64,000 bases of DNA from Rotaria sp. Silwood1 (lineage: Eukaryota > Rotifera > Eurotatoria > Philodinida > Philodinidae): NCBI GenBank assembly GCA_905250075.1, contig CAJNOP010000484.1, positions 1 to 64,000 of the forward strand. The letters run 5' to 3'. Below are positions 50,888-62,650 of the stretch, piece after piece (within the stretch, counting starts at the first letter, position 1; every line of letters begins with the position of its first letter). A model generated the notes under the pieces. The model did no database searches. It was not told where the DNA came from and saw nothing but the letters and a program-made list of their open reading frames with translations. The translations under genes were made by a program, and so were the position numbers.

Positions 50888-52309
50888 TTAATTACATAAT
50901 AAACTGTTAATTAGTGTCCATATTTCTTCTTGTCTATTAATAAATATTTGAATTTCATCTGTAAACAAATCATACAAATCGACTAGTATTGCATTTCGTA
51001 TTTGATCAATTACAGATTCATATTGATGCAACTTTTTTAGAGTCTGTTCATATGCTAATGCTTCATTTTGTTTAATCTTCAATATTGAGTCATTCATTTC
51101 CCAATATGACAGCAGTAAATGAGTTCTTAGGTTGTCTTTAGTAACTATAGAACGATTTCGTTCATAAGTTTGTATGTCTTTCGTTAACTCAGCATATTTT
51201 CGTTTTAGTTTTGACTTCAATTCACATATTTCTAATGATATATTTTCTTGTATGATACGTTGTACAGTATTATTATTCAATATATTGTCTAAGATTGATT
51301 TATATATTAATTCATCATAATCATCGAATTCATGGCTATGAGTTTCTAGTAATATTTGTTCTAATACTAAACTTAATAAATGTTTATATATATTTTCTAA
51401 TATTTTTTGACGAGAAATTTCAAGATATTTATCCATATTATATGACTTGTTACGACAATCACAAAAAAAAGAAGATTCTTTTTTCGATTTGATGAATAGC
51501 ATAAATCCGTAGCAAGAACAATTCCTAAAGGTCAAGTCCAGACGACGTTTGATACATAAATAATCGAAATCCCAAAAATGAAATATACAATCATTATTGA
51601 ATGTATTTAAATTCCAGAGTAAATTATTTGTTGTGATCGATGTTTTTCGTATTTCTTTTTCTATTCTTTGTTCAAGTCGATATAGACACTTCAATAGTGA
51701 TGGACAAAATATAGAAAAACAGTTCTCAGCAATTGTTTGTACATGATAACGAATATGTGTTTCAAATAGTTCGTGAGCACTAAGAATAAACATGATGAAC
51801 CAATAGATTTGATCGATTACTTTACGATTTCTAAAATCATATTTTTCTTTTGCTATAGCTATAGCAAATCGAACAGTCATATCTTGAATGTCAGATGGTC
51901 TATAAATAAATTGATATGTACCTAATTTATTACCAAAATCAGCTGTCCAAAAGAAACTTGAATTAACTTCTTCGAGAGTTGGATCTTTTTCGAATTCAAT
52001 GGCAAGAAAATCTAACAGAGCAATGATAGCCAAAATATTATAATTTTTAGGTAAATGAATAAATATTTCTCGTACAGTTTGAAATGAAATTGAATCAAGA
52101 ACATAAAGAAAATGTTCGTAATCAATCTGAGAATCCAGTAAATAATATTCTTCATTGACTTTGATTGAATCAAAATTAATTCCAGCAGATACTAATGCAG
52201 TTAAATAGGGAATTTTTTCTATTTGATATTCATTCAATGTTAAACATTGACCGGAACTAAAACGAAATAGTTTAGTTGTTGAAGATGACTCACTAATATG
52301 ATTGTTCAT
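50888..52309 (-). CDS. BTB/POZ-like protein with C-terminal coiled coil
   Basis: A single-exon frame of 473 residues. Residues about 14-105 read like a divergent BTB fold: an F-x-x-G-Q-x-L-T-L strand, K-I-P-Y-L-T-A-L-V helix, then Y-x-L-D...F-x-Y-V-L-D and a LPKNYNILAIIALLDFL helix, matching the order V-G...F-x-L, P-Y-F/L, L-D-R...F, LL-x-x-A-x-x-L. The middle has two CxC pairs (C264/C266 and C283/C285) that could bind a metal ion. Residues about 345-440 are charged and probably coiled-coil. BTB proteins act as oligomerisation or cullin-3 adaptor modules, but with this divergence the role is only a suggestion. I associate this architecture with bdelloid-expanded families. No intron is needed and the start at 52309 is the first Met. 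Confidence 0.6.
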   Translation of the reverse strand: MNNHISESSSTTKLFRFSSGQCLTLNEYQIEKIPYLTALVSAGINFDSIKVNEEYYLLDSQIDYEHFLYVLDSISFQTVREIFIHLPKNYNILAIIALLDFLAIEFEKDPTLEEVNSSFFWTADFGNKLGTYQFIYRPSDIQDMTVRFAIAIAKEKYDFRNRKVIDQIYWFIMFILSAHELFETHIRYHVQTIAENCFSIFCPSLLKCLYRLEQRIEKEIRKTSITTNNLLWNLNTFNNDCIFHFWDFDYLCIKRRLDLTFRNCSCYGFMLFIKSKKESSFFCDCRNKSYNMDKYLEISRQKILENIYKHLLSLVLEQILLETHSHEFDDYDELIYKSILDNILNNNTVQRIIQENISLEICELKSKLKRKYAELTKDIQTYERNRSIVTKDNLRTHLLLSYWEMNDSILKIKQNEALAYEQTLKKLHQYESVIDQIRNAILVDLYDLFTDEIQIFINRQEEIWTLINSLLCN

Positions 52310-52810
52310 TGGATAAATATTTTCAAAGTTCGAAAATAATAGTTGATAATTGTTTTAATCGTAAATGAATATTTCACGTTGATGAAGCGAATTCCAAAGA
52401 AATAAATACAGTGTCAATTGTATTTTAATTGCAAAGTACAATGTAATATGATTGTACTCAAATGAATGTAAGAAAATAAGAAACTTGTTTTCACTTCGAT
52501 TTAAGTGCGCAATAAATGGTTGACAATGTTTCGTTCTTTTCTTTTGAGATAGAAATGGGAAGATTCCCAATCAAATTAGCTTGTTTGTAGTTTTCAATTT
52601 TTTTCGTTCTGTTTACCTTAATGTTAGCTCGTTTCGTCGAGCGATCGATATATCTATTTATTCGAAAGAAAAAACATCATATATGTATATAAAAATGTCC
52701 TTGAAGTGCATAACATCACAGAGAAAGAAGAGAAAACGAAAGCATCGAGGAATATGGTGAACAGGTATCACCGTTAACACTTAATTTTAAACTTACGTTA
52801 TTTTAAATTA

Positions 52811-53393
52811 TCATTTAGTCGGCAACAAAAGTCTTGCCCGTCTTAAAATGAATTTTTATATTGTTTTTGACGTATGAGAATAGAATACAAGACATTCATA
52901 TATAGAGAAGTTCGAGACATTTACGGAGGACATAGTAGTTTTATAAGTGTTTGCTTCTTCTTTGAGCAAAGTAAAAAATATGTGAATACATCCATTTTTG
53001 GATGATCTATTGAGAGATGAGATGGCTAGTATGAAGTGAGTTCGAGTTTTTAACTTTTGATCATTCAGAGAGAAGATCTTTAGCTATGCTATGTCAATGG
53101 ACAATACCAAGAACACTGAGCACGAAATTTCGACTTGTAATTCATTCACTGGAAATCCGTCAGCTCAATATTTCGGTCTCATCTCTGAACAAGTCATCAA
53201 AAAATGGATGTATTCATATATTTTTACTTTTCTCAAAGAAGAAGAAAACATTGATAAAACTACTATGTACTGCGTAAATGTCTCGAACTTCTATATATAT
53301 ATATATGTGTGTTGCATTCTGTTCTCATACGTCAAAAATAATTAAACAAATTTTTTTCAAGACGGGCAAGACTTTTGTCGTCGACTAATTATT
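52811..53393. repeat. Long inverted repeat (foldback-like element) 2
   Basis: The left arm, about 52811-53024, is the reverse complement of the right arm, about 53176-53393, with a spacer of about 150 bp. Exact or near-exact shared blocks include caaaagtcttgcccgtctt, tttttgacgtatgagaa, gaagttcgagacatttacg, catagtagtttta and gaatacatccattttt. Arm identity is high (over 80% by eye). Short frames across it are not genes. Confidence 0.85.
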
Positions 53394-56300
53394 CAAAGTT
53401 ATATATAAACAAAATATGGCGTCGTACAACAGTGTACTAGTTAATCGAAACGAAATGACTCGTGTAATTAGATGGATGTTATTTCACGATTTCTATTTTA
53501 GTTTTTTGATATTAACATGAAAATTGAATCACCTTTATATTATAGAAAATTTACCTTGACGCGTGATGGGTGTGAATAGAAAAGTTAGAAAACATTGTCG
53601 TTCAGTATCATTTTATGAATCATGAGGAGATAGATTTACAAGATAGCAATCTTTTTTTTCTCAGCAACTGTCCATTTTGTTATTTTTTGTTCATAAAAAT
53701 TGAATGATCGTTTTCTAGTCGATGACACATTCATGATGCTAAAAAAATAAAAAGTTTGTAAATAACACCTGTACTGAAGTTTAAAACTAAATAAAAATAC
53801 CTCGATAAAATAATGCATATTTTCTTGTAAATTCCCTGGTTTCACAGTACACAAACCGTATTAAACACGCACGAAAATATTGAATACTCTATAAAGAATC
53901 AACTGCTCATAATTTTTTACATTAAAATTTTGCTGTTATTACATGAATATTTCTTTCAACAGTGCTGTATTTGAATTCATTGTCGCATGAGTTCAGCTCT
54001 AAAGAAGTATTCTAAAGGGTTGAAAACTGAATTGTTTACGTATGTATGTTCACAATAAGTACGACAGGAAAGACGTGGGTGGGTGTGGGTGTGGATCTTC
54101 TTTCTCCGCATCTACACCCACACCCTTCGCGACAAGGATTCAATATTTATATTTTTTTGTCTTATTCATTCAATAAATGACTTTCAATGAATAGTTAAAT
54201 TAATTGTTGTTTTTCAAATATATTTGTAATTCAGTATTTATTAAAGTGATTTATTTGATCAGTAGCATTTCATGTGTTTTCTTGTTTCTTCGGCAACACA
54301 ATGAATTAGAATTAAAGCGAAACGGAGGATGATTCGTTTATTGACACACACAATCTTCATACATCTAAACTCTTGTCCCCTCTAAAAAAATCTTTGATCT
54401 TCAAGTAAAATTTGTGAAGTTTTTTGAAACTTTTCCTAAAGAGAATACAGACTTGCTTGGAAGCAACTTTATTAACATGTTTTCGAAAATAGCAGGGTGG
54501 TTTTTCTATTATAAGAAACACTTTGTTTCTTTCGAAACCTTGTTGGATGATTATTCCTATAATAATCAATCTTATCGTTGAATATTAGCGAGTTCTCTAG
54601 TAGCATGCCATTAAAATACAATAACGTACCATAAGCAATGATTGGATTCAGTTGGAAAATGAAGATCATTCTCAAAAAATGTATCACACATTTAATCTGT
54701 GAGTATGCATCTTCTCTTCATGCAACAATCCACACTCACATTCTATTCCCTTGCTAGAACTGCAATATTCTTCTCTTATCACGATGTATGAAATGGTCGA
54801 ATAGAACTCACTGGAATACATATATGATATTTATGTACTAATTAGAGTGACGAAGTCTTTATTGACTAATGTAGCTTATGAAGCTGATCTACTTCGAATA
54901 ATTTAAAGAACACAGCTCTCAATCTTTTCCAAAGTTGCAGCTCGAATTCTTATATCTAGATGAACAAAATCATGGTAAAAACAGGAAAGATCAAGTTCAG
55001 CTGTAATCTTTTTGTTGAACAATCTTTAGTGTTCATTGATATTATGCTAACTTTATATATCAATAATTTTATAAGTATATTGACATAATATCTCATGAAA
55101 CACAATTTTTAATGAATTTTGAAATATATTGCAAGAAAGTTAAGCCCAGCTATTTCCTCACCTAGAGACTAGGACAGATAGGATCAAGATCCTTGTGTAC
55201 AGTTAGAGTGACTCTGTCATGCTGTACATTTTAATCCCATCGAATAGTAGCGTAACCAACCGAGAGTCTAGCTTCTCTAGAACGTTCCTCTGACTACGCT
55301 ATTGTCATTGAAATTACATTGAAAGTTTTTTTTCTAATGTGTCGTTGGCAAACAAAATACAAAACTTTATATTATTATTGTTGTTCTGCAATGGCAGAAA
55401 TCAATTCCATTAATGCACTTACGAGTTGTGTTTGTCACATGTTATTTCAATACGACAACATCAGCATTTGCATCTATTCGTGACACAAACATAGCTGCTC
55501 TGTCATGCTTACACAGTGATGAACAGTATTCAAAATTCATATGGGTTCTGGAAATAGCCATTCAGTCGTTCGCTTTGAAGGTAATTGATGTAGTGCTATA
55601 CATGCCTTGTTTTTTACTTTTAAATTGAAGCAATGACTTATTTTGGAGAAACAGTTTGTTGTGCATTCCAAGAAATATTTTTGTTTTTTACTCTGATATC
55701 TTTCAATTGTGTAGTAGAGCCCTGACAGAAACAACAATACACTACTGCTCGATTGTTTTTCTTTACAATCTGAACACCTAAATAAGAGTCAATTTTAGTA
55801 TGAACTAGCCTTCTTTCAGTTTTCATTCAAAGTAGAAGGTCACGACGTTTATCAATAGTTCTCCACCAAAACTTCATTTTCGATGGATTATTCACTTCCA
55901 AAAACAATAAAGTTTTCAAGAAACTTTTTTTGAATTTCAATAGGAGTTTCTGTTGATAATAATGAAAACTAGTTTTTTTTTGTCGCAGATAAGTGACATG
56001 AGAGTAGAAATTCTCTCTCGTCTATTGTTCAAAATACGAAAAGTCATTTTAGAATAAATCTCATCTTCTATAACAACTTCGAAAATTTTATTGTACAAAT
56101 TTTATTCGTCTAAAAGTGATTAGCTGTCTATTGTAGAACATTAGTTTGGTTAATAAGTTCATGTTAGAAGCTCGAATAATGTATCCCTGACACTGAATAT
56201 CGTAATTCAACATGAGCATGACATGAAGTTGATTAAAAACTATAAAATTCAGTCGAATGAATTTTTAAGAAGTGCAACTCGAATGAGTAGTATTGAAAAA

Positions 56301-56570
56301 TAAAAAATATACGAACCGCAAGTTCATCGTCCACACGGAAGGTCTGCAATGTAGCAACTACAATGACTTGAAGAAATGAAAAATAAACTCATCTTAGTAT
56401 CAATATTTGAAGATTGGATTCTGAAACTGAGATATTTCAAAAACAAGACTAGCAAATACAAAAGACCTAGAAAAAAAGCGAGAGAACAATCAGTATTTCG
56501 TTTCACGAGTAAATTGAAAAAAAGCTTGATGCTACGTTCTCTCTACATTTTTCGGATCCATTTCAATCGT
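53394..56570. other. Non-coding interval
   Basis: No gene was recognised. It contains the telomere-like hairpin at 54074-54125. A 71-residue frame at 55413-55628 was seen and not recognised. Confidence 0.45.
54074..54125. repeat. Telomere-like TGTGGG hairpin
   Basis: A G-rich run (gtgggtgggtgtgggtgtgga, about 54075-54095) is followed 15 bp later by its near-complement (tctacacccacaccc, about 54111-54125). The orientation matches that at 1003-1102: G-strand first, then C-strand. Confidence 0.65.
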
Positions 56571-59367
56571 ATGATGGATATGTTATTGACAATAGAAGAT
56601 GTTAATCAAGGCATTGATTTTCTTCAAATAAATATCGGACTTCAAGATATATCTAGTTCAGTGGTTCTCTATTCAGATAGTATGTGAGGCTTTAATTAAT
56701 ACAAAGAGAATTCAATTATCTAAGTAGTAGAATTCTTTAGTAATGAGAAAAATTTGTCTAAAGAATAAATACTTTAGACTATCTTAATCTTCATAGCTGA
56801 AGTACTATTGACATAGTCAATCTTACGTTTAGAAGAAAATTATGAGTTCTTTTTAGACACCGACTCGACTTCTTCTCCTCAAAAATTTTATCGACGACCA
56901 GCACTCAGAAACCTTCAACGATATGTTCTAATCTGGTTCACTAGTGAAAATTCAACACCAGAGTTTGTTCAAAGACAAAACGTCTTACGATCTATGATAA
57001 ATTCTTTACTGATTTTTGATAACTTAGTTGAAGCCGAACAGAATATCAAAGAGAAGAAAAATCAAAAAATATTTGTTATTGCCGATGGTGACTTCGGTTT
57101 ACCATTAGTGTTATTTATTCATCATCGATATCAAATAGCAGCTATTTATGTTTATTCTAGTGATGTACAACGGCATCGCCTACTGCTACAACCAATACCA
57201 AAAGTTAGTTTTTCTTTTTCATTTCAACTTTCTTCGTTGGATTAATACTGTTTATGAGAAATTCCAATGAATGACAGCAAAGTACTTTTTTGTTGAAAAA
57301 TGGCCGTTAGAGTAGATTTTTAAATTCGTATTTCGATAGATAAACACTATACTGAGAGCAAATTCTTACCGATTTTCTGGAAGAAATCATGCAAAGTCTT
57401 ATGTTACTTTAACTCTTTGTCTTACAAGTTATGAGAATGCAGCACACATAAAAAAGAAGTGTCAGAAACCTGCTTTGCACTGATGCAAAATTGTATGAGT
57501 AAAAGACACTCTGCTATGAAAGTGCTCGAAACCAAATCGAAGATCTCCTCTGTCTTTGTAGCGTATAATAATGTGAAATTTGCTAGGTCGAAAAATTGAT
57601 CGATCCTAGTAATTATTGTTGGGTATTATGATAATTCACTTTTGGCTTTTAATCCACAAAAAATTGAAGACTCTAGCTTCTTCTTGTCCGAAGTTACGAA
57701 CGTTTTCCCCAAACCATCGATTTTAACCAACTGGTTCTGGATCTCTTGAAAACAGTTTATAAAAAAGATAATTGATCATGGAGACGAGGGATAACATTTT
57801 TTTTGCTCCCAAGCAATCCAAACCCAGTATTGAACGAATTTCTTAATTTTAGTATTTCATTCAAACAATCACTTCATCTTGAGCAACTACGCTTTTCTCG
57901 AGCTGTGTTCCTGTGATCCAGGATTAATTGGTTTAAGTCAAAGATCCCTTGGGAAATGTTTGTAACTTCTATATAAACTAAAGCTGGAGTCATCAGTTTT
58001 TTGTAGACCAAAAGAAAATAATTTCTTCCATAAGATAATTGTATTAAAATCAAAAGCTAGTGAGAAATGCTTTCACAATATTATTTTTCAAAATGTTGAA
58101 CCAGAACTAACTTGATCGATCAATTGTTGAATCGATCACACTTTACGTCATTCTATGCACTTCAATTCCATCTGTTGAACAGTGAAAAACCACAGGCCTA
58201 TATCTTGTTTCTATCGAAAGTTACTGGCAATTACAGACTCATCAGTGACGTTTAAAACACTTTTTTTAAATATTTATCTTTGCTACAATCAAAGAAAAAT
58301 AGAACAATGTTGAAAAACTTATCTTCGAGATTTGAAGAAAAAGTCTTGAGTTAAACGATGAAATTCATCAGTTGAACTAAACAATCTGAGTGAGTTTAGA
58401 AGATTTTTCCTACAAGGATTATTCTCGAACGAGTTTTTTCACAGATAACTTCAAATTGTATCATAATGCTTGAAAATTTTAGGTCAAATATGTAACCAAT
58501 GATTTCGATTCTCTCATAAAACACTTTAAAAAGGATTTATATGCGTATGAAAAGTTAGCTAATATCAACTTTATCACAAAACTAGGCTATTCACCCGATC
58601 TATCTCATCTTGATCACTATTATCTTGTTCGTTACTGGCCAAATTTTTATCATACAGATTTGACAAATGAAGAAAGAACGCTTCTATTAGAAACATATAC
58701 AAACTACTACAAAGACAATAAAAGCATGATGAATATATTAGACGAATTCAAACAAACGATTGGACCAGATACTGCCATCAAATGGTATACATGTGAACAT
58801 ATCATCTATCGTCTATTTAACACAGCCTGTCAGACACATAATTTTGATTTTCTTATCAAATTACAATATTTGATTCGTTGTATTCATATACAGCTACAGC
58901 ATGAACACTCATTATTTATCCGACATTGGTCACACAAGCCTGTTTTTTCTATTTATTGTGGTCGACTAATGACTACTATTGAATTTAAACGTCTCAAGAT
59001 GTATGTAGGTAAAGTTATACTTATGACGAATTTTCTTATGGGAAATTTGGATAAAAACAAAGCTATTCAGTATATTAATCGATGTGAACCTTCTGAAAAC
59101 GAAATTCGAGTACTCTTCAAAATAAATATTGATACGCGCATTACAAAAACACAACCATATGCAGATATTACACATTTGAGTGATTATCATAATGAACATG
59201 AAATATTAATTATGTTTGGAGCAAGTTTTCATGTAATGGACATTATCATGAATCCACACGACGCATTACCTATCTATCTACTTGAACTTTGTGCAGAAAA
59301 ATTAGAACCAATACCACTAAATGAACGAGAACAAAGATGGTATTCATATATTGAAAGTTTGAATTAA
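56571..59367 (+). CDS. ART-family paralogue with degraded catalytic motifs, no TPRs
   Basis: Three exons, 56571-56679, 56857-57203 and 58483-59367, join in phase (1 then 0) to 446 residues. It aligns with the ART domain of the gene at 46228-48326 over the N-terminal region and the catalytic fold (for example YRLFNTACQTHNFDFL against YRMLNKALRSQNLDIL). The R-S-E signature is damaged. The YRG arginine is Cys311 (IYCGR), and the SFLSTT motif has become TNFLMG (near 334). Only the E-x-E pair remains (Glu390 and Glu392 in EHEILIMFG). Loss of the NAD-binding Arg and Ser predicts a catalytically dead protein, yet the reading frame is clean over three exons, which suggests selection for another role. 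The protein ends about where the TPRs of its relative begin. The first exon start is uncertain; Met at 56571 or 56574 was chosen and the open frame extends further upstream. Confidence 0.65.
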
Positions 59368-61511
59368 TTGGATAAAGAAAGATGAACAAAATTCAAATTG
59401 GTACAAACACCTATTTAGAATTCTAAACACTGTAGACGAAAAATATGACTGATCGGTCTTTTCTCTCATCATCTGACACAATATCATCAGTTTGCAAGTC
59501 GAATTCAATAGATCTTGAACATATGAAACATCATGTAGAGTTCAATTCGACATTTTTATATTAGTTCTTAGCCGTATTCGAGATTTTCGCATTGTTAACC
59601 AATAATTAGAAGAACCATTGTAGAACTATATAGTAGAATTTTGATTGAAAAATAAATTCAAATAAACATATAATGCATAGTAATATGTTAAAAGTATAAA
59701 TATCAAAAGAAAACATTGACTGAATCATCTCGTTTGATGAACGGGTATAGATCATCTTCTCATCATCTATGATCATATCCGCATCCTTAAAGTCAGAACA
59801 ATGCCAGCATTACACTCACACTCATTGCAAACACATACAACAAGGATGGTTTGATCGATGCATTTGATCATGTTAAGTATAGTCATCAACATATAATCGC
59901 CGAATAATGCTCAACAATTCATGATGTCAGTGTGACTTTGTTTTTACACATCCACATCTGCACTCATCTATAGTGTTTAATATTTCAATATCATTAATAG
60001 AATGCATTATGATTAACTTTTCATCTTTGTTGAAATCGTTTCTAATAAAATAAGTCTCGAGATCATTGCTAATATTGACAAATCTAATTTAACTATTATT
60101 CAATTATTGATATTTTTTCAAATATTAATCATTGAGTTAATTCATTTAGAACGAGTAACATATATACATAATACAATTCGAATGTACTCATAAATGAATA
60201 TGAATATCATTGCATGATACTTATTTGTTCTGATTGAAAAACACTATTCATGGGCTATTGGTATTCCTCGTTTTTTTTCTTCTTTCGTCAGGATCACTCT
60301 TACGTCCTTTATTTCGAAACTAGTCCACTACTATTTCATAATGAAAGAGAAATTCGAATTGCGTACGAAATCTAAAACAACAAAACTCTCTATGAAAACA
60401 TTATGCAAATATCTAGCTAATCTGTAGAAAGAAAGAACATGATTGAGTGTACATGAGTGAATCCACAGAGAGAAGTATCACATCAGTGTTGGGTAAAAGA
60501 GACAAAGAATAATATTTAAACAGGTTTTACATGTGTGAAAAACGGAAGATGTGATATCAATGATATAGAAGGATGAATTATGAATGACTTTAAAGATTAT
60601 GATATTCCTTTTTCTTTTTTGGCTCTTAATCAAACATATTAGAGATCGTTTTTCATTTAAGATTTCAAAGATTTATTCTTAAAAATAGTATACGATTTTT
60701 TTTCTAGTTTTCTGAGATTTTCGAAAAGTTTTCATGCCCACAAAACTAACTTCATCCTGTAGAGATTAATCTATTCTAAATCATATACATGAACAAACAA
60801 ATAAAAAAAGTCTGTTAATTGTTTTTAGTATTTTTATGAAATAAAATTCTCAACATAGCGATTTTGCTTAGTTCAGTTGAAAGACAATAAAAAACGATTG
60901 TGATAATCAAATAATTATTTTCAGAATGTCAATCAATATCCTAAGGATGATGTTGTCCAGTATTTCAGTTTTATTTTACAATTTTCTCAGCTGATCTATC
61001 TATCCAAACCTATGAATTTAGATATATTTTCTATCAAAATATCAAATTAAGGTTACAATTTTTGACGGGTGACATTCGAAGAAAACTGAAAAGATATTAG
61101 AATACAAAAAAACCCTTGTTCATGTGGCTTTTCAGCAATATTCTATCAAATCTGTCACAATTGTTGTTTATTATTAGAACTGATGAATTATACTTATGTA
61201 TGGTCCTTGAAGCATAAATTTGCAAGAAACTCTTAAATAAGCATGAGAATTGCGCATGTATATGCGAATCAAATTGTAGAAAAAATCGAAAAATAAAACC
61301 GCATTTGTAAGAAATATACATGGTCCGTTTTTCGATAGAATGCGGATGCATGTGAGAGAGGCAAAGAGAATAATGACATCTACAGTCACATTCTGCACTC
61401 ATAGTCAACCAGATATTCTATTTCGACTGTTTTACTATGGGTAGTCAATTTCATCGATAGAAGAGCTCCATGCTTGCACTGCCCAATAGCTTTGTTAAAC
61501 ACAGAAATCAT
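59368..61511. other. Non-coding interval
   Basis: No gene was recognised. An AATAAA at about 59650 may serve the upstream ART paralogue. Confidence 0.45.
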
Positions 61512-61570
61512 TGCGCTAGTGGTGTAGTGGTATCACGTAGTATTAACGAGACTGAGATCCCGCACGTTTT
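61512..61570 (+). pseudogene. Degenerate tRNA or tRNA-derived SINE head
   Basis: The sequence gcgctagtggtgtagtggtatcacg matches a tRNA 5' half with a Pol III A box (tggtgtagtgg), and ctgagatccc resembles a worn B box. The ends TGCG (61512-61515) and CGCA (61561-61564) pair as a short acceptor stem, and a T-run follows at 61567 as a Pol III terminator would. Only about 53 bases separate the ends, so the anticodon region is truncated and no functional tRNA can form. Confidence 0.5.
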
Positions 61571-62183
61571 TTTTTCATGACAGAACAACATATATTGCAG
61601 CACACACTTGGATGAGTATGAAATTCTGGATTGATAGAGAACCATAAGTGAAACAGAGAAAAAGATGCGTGTTTTATACGTGGACTGTTGTCGTTTGAGT
61701 CGTCTTAGAACATGAAACTGCTAGGATCACAGCACTTTACGTATGCACTTTATGTGTACGAGATAAGAATGAAAAAAAGACCAAGAAATGTATAAGCCCA
61801 GCAATAACCACTGGCGTAGTGAGTCGCAGGAAACTGATTTAGTATTATGTTGCCACACGCCTCAAGCAAACACGTACATTTCTTCGAAGTTGAATAATTA
61901 CAAGATAAGGCTCTAAAAAAAACAAGTTACGTCTACTATATGACTGTATTTTTATTGCTGATGACAATAAGAAGAGTTTAGTTAAAAATATAGTTGAATT
62001 CTCCCGCCACGTGCATCATAAATATTCACGTAAGAAAAAAGAAGACATGTAGTGTTGATGTCAGAATGTGGGTGTGAAAGAAAATAAGATCCACGCTGAT
62101 GCCTAGATCCCATACTCATACTATCACCTATAAAGAAACTAAAACAGCTTGTGTTCCTAGAAAATCTAAGCGCATCATATACT

Positions 62184-62650
62184 CATGTTGTTAGACTCAA
62201 AAAACGCTCCGATTTGATCGATGGACTCTTAATTGGTGTTCTTCTCGGTTTCACTGGACTTATTGCACATTAGAATACGAAGAAAAGAGAATACAAGGCA
62301 CAACTGTGTGAAGCTACTTTCGAAGCTACTAAGGCTGCGATCAGAGTGGCACCGAAAACGGTTAACAACGCTGAAGTAAGAAAAGTGACGACAACGAGTA
62401 GCAAAGATGCATTGTTGGAATTTTGTTTGCCACTAGACTCTAACCTACAGCATTTAGTTAAAGCACAAACTCTTGTTGATGAAGAGCAGCAGGTAGAATA
62501 ATTATTCACAAGATTGTCGATTCCCTTATTGGAGTAGTTATGCTAATAGCCGTTACTGGCGGCGTTTAGTATTTTCCTAATGTAAAAAAAGACGAGAGGC
62601 AAAGGACAAAATAGCTGAGATTAGAGAAGAGTGTTAGTAGTAAATTCAGT
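62184..62650 (+). pseudogene. Decayed coding-like segment with two membrane-helix remnants
   Basis: A frame from 62184 reads a charged start, then DGLLIGVLLGFTGLIA (a membrane-helix-like stretch), an in-frame TAG at 62271-62273, and then about 75 codons of Ala/Thr/Glu-rich helix-like sequence to a TAA at 62499. Shortly after, in another frame, a second similar hydrophobic stretch (DSLIGVVMLIAVTGGV) is again followed by TAG. The region is more GC-rich than its flanks. I do not recognise the family. It is reported as a likely dead gene piece, not a functional gene. Confidence 0.3.

Noticed and set aside
53086..53345. Two overlapping plus-strand frames of 63 and 84 residues
   Set aside because: They lie across the loop and right arm of inverted repeat 2 and have no motif.
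55413..55628. 71-residue frame, possible decayed exon
   Set aside because: No recognisable domain and no matching frame on either side.
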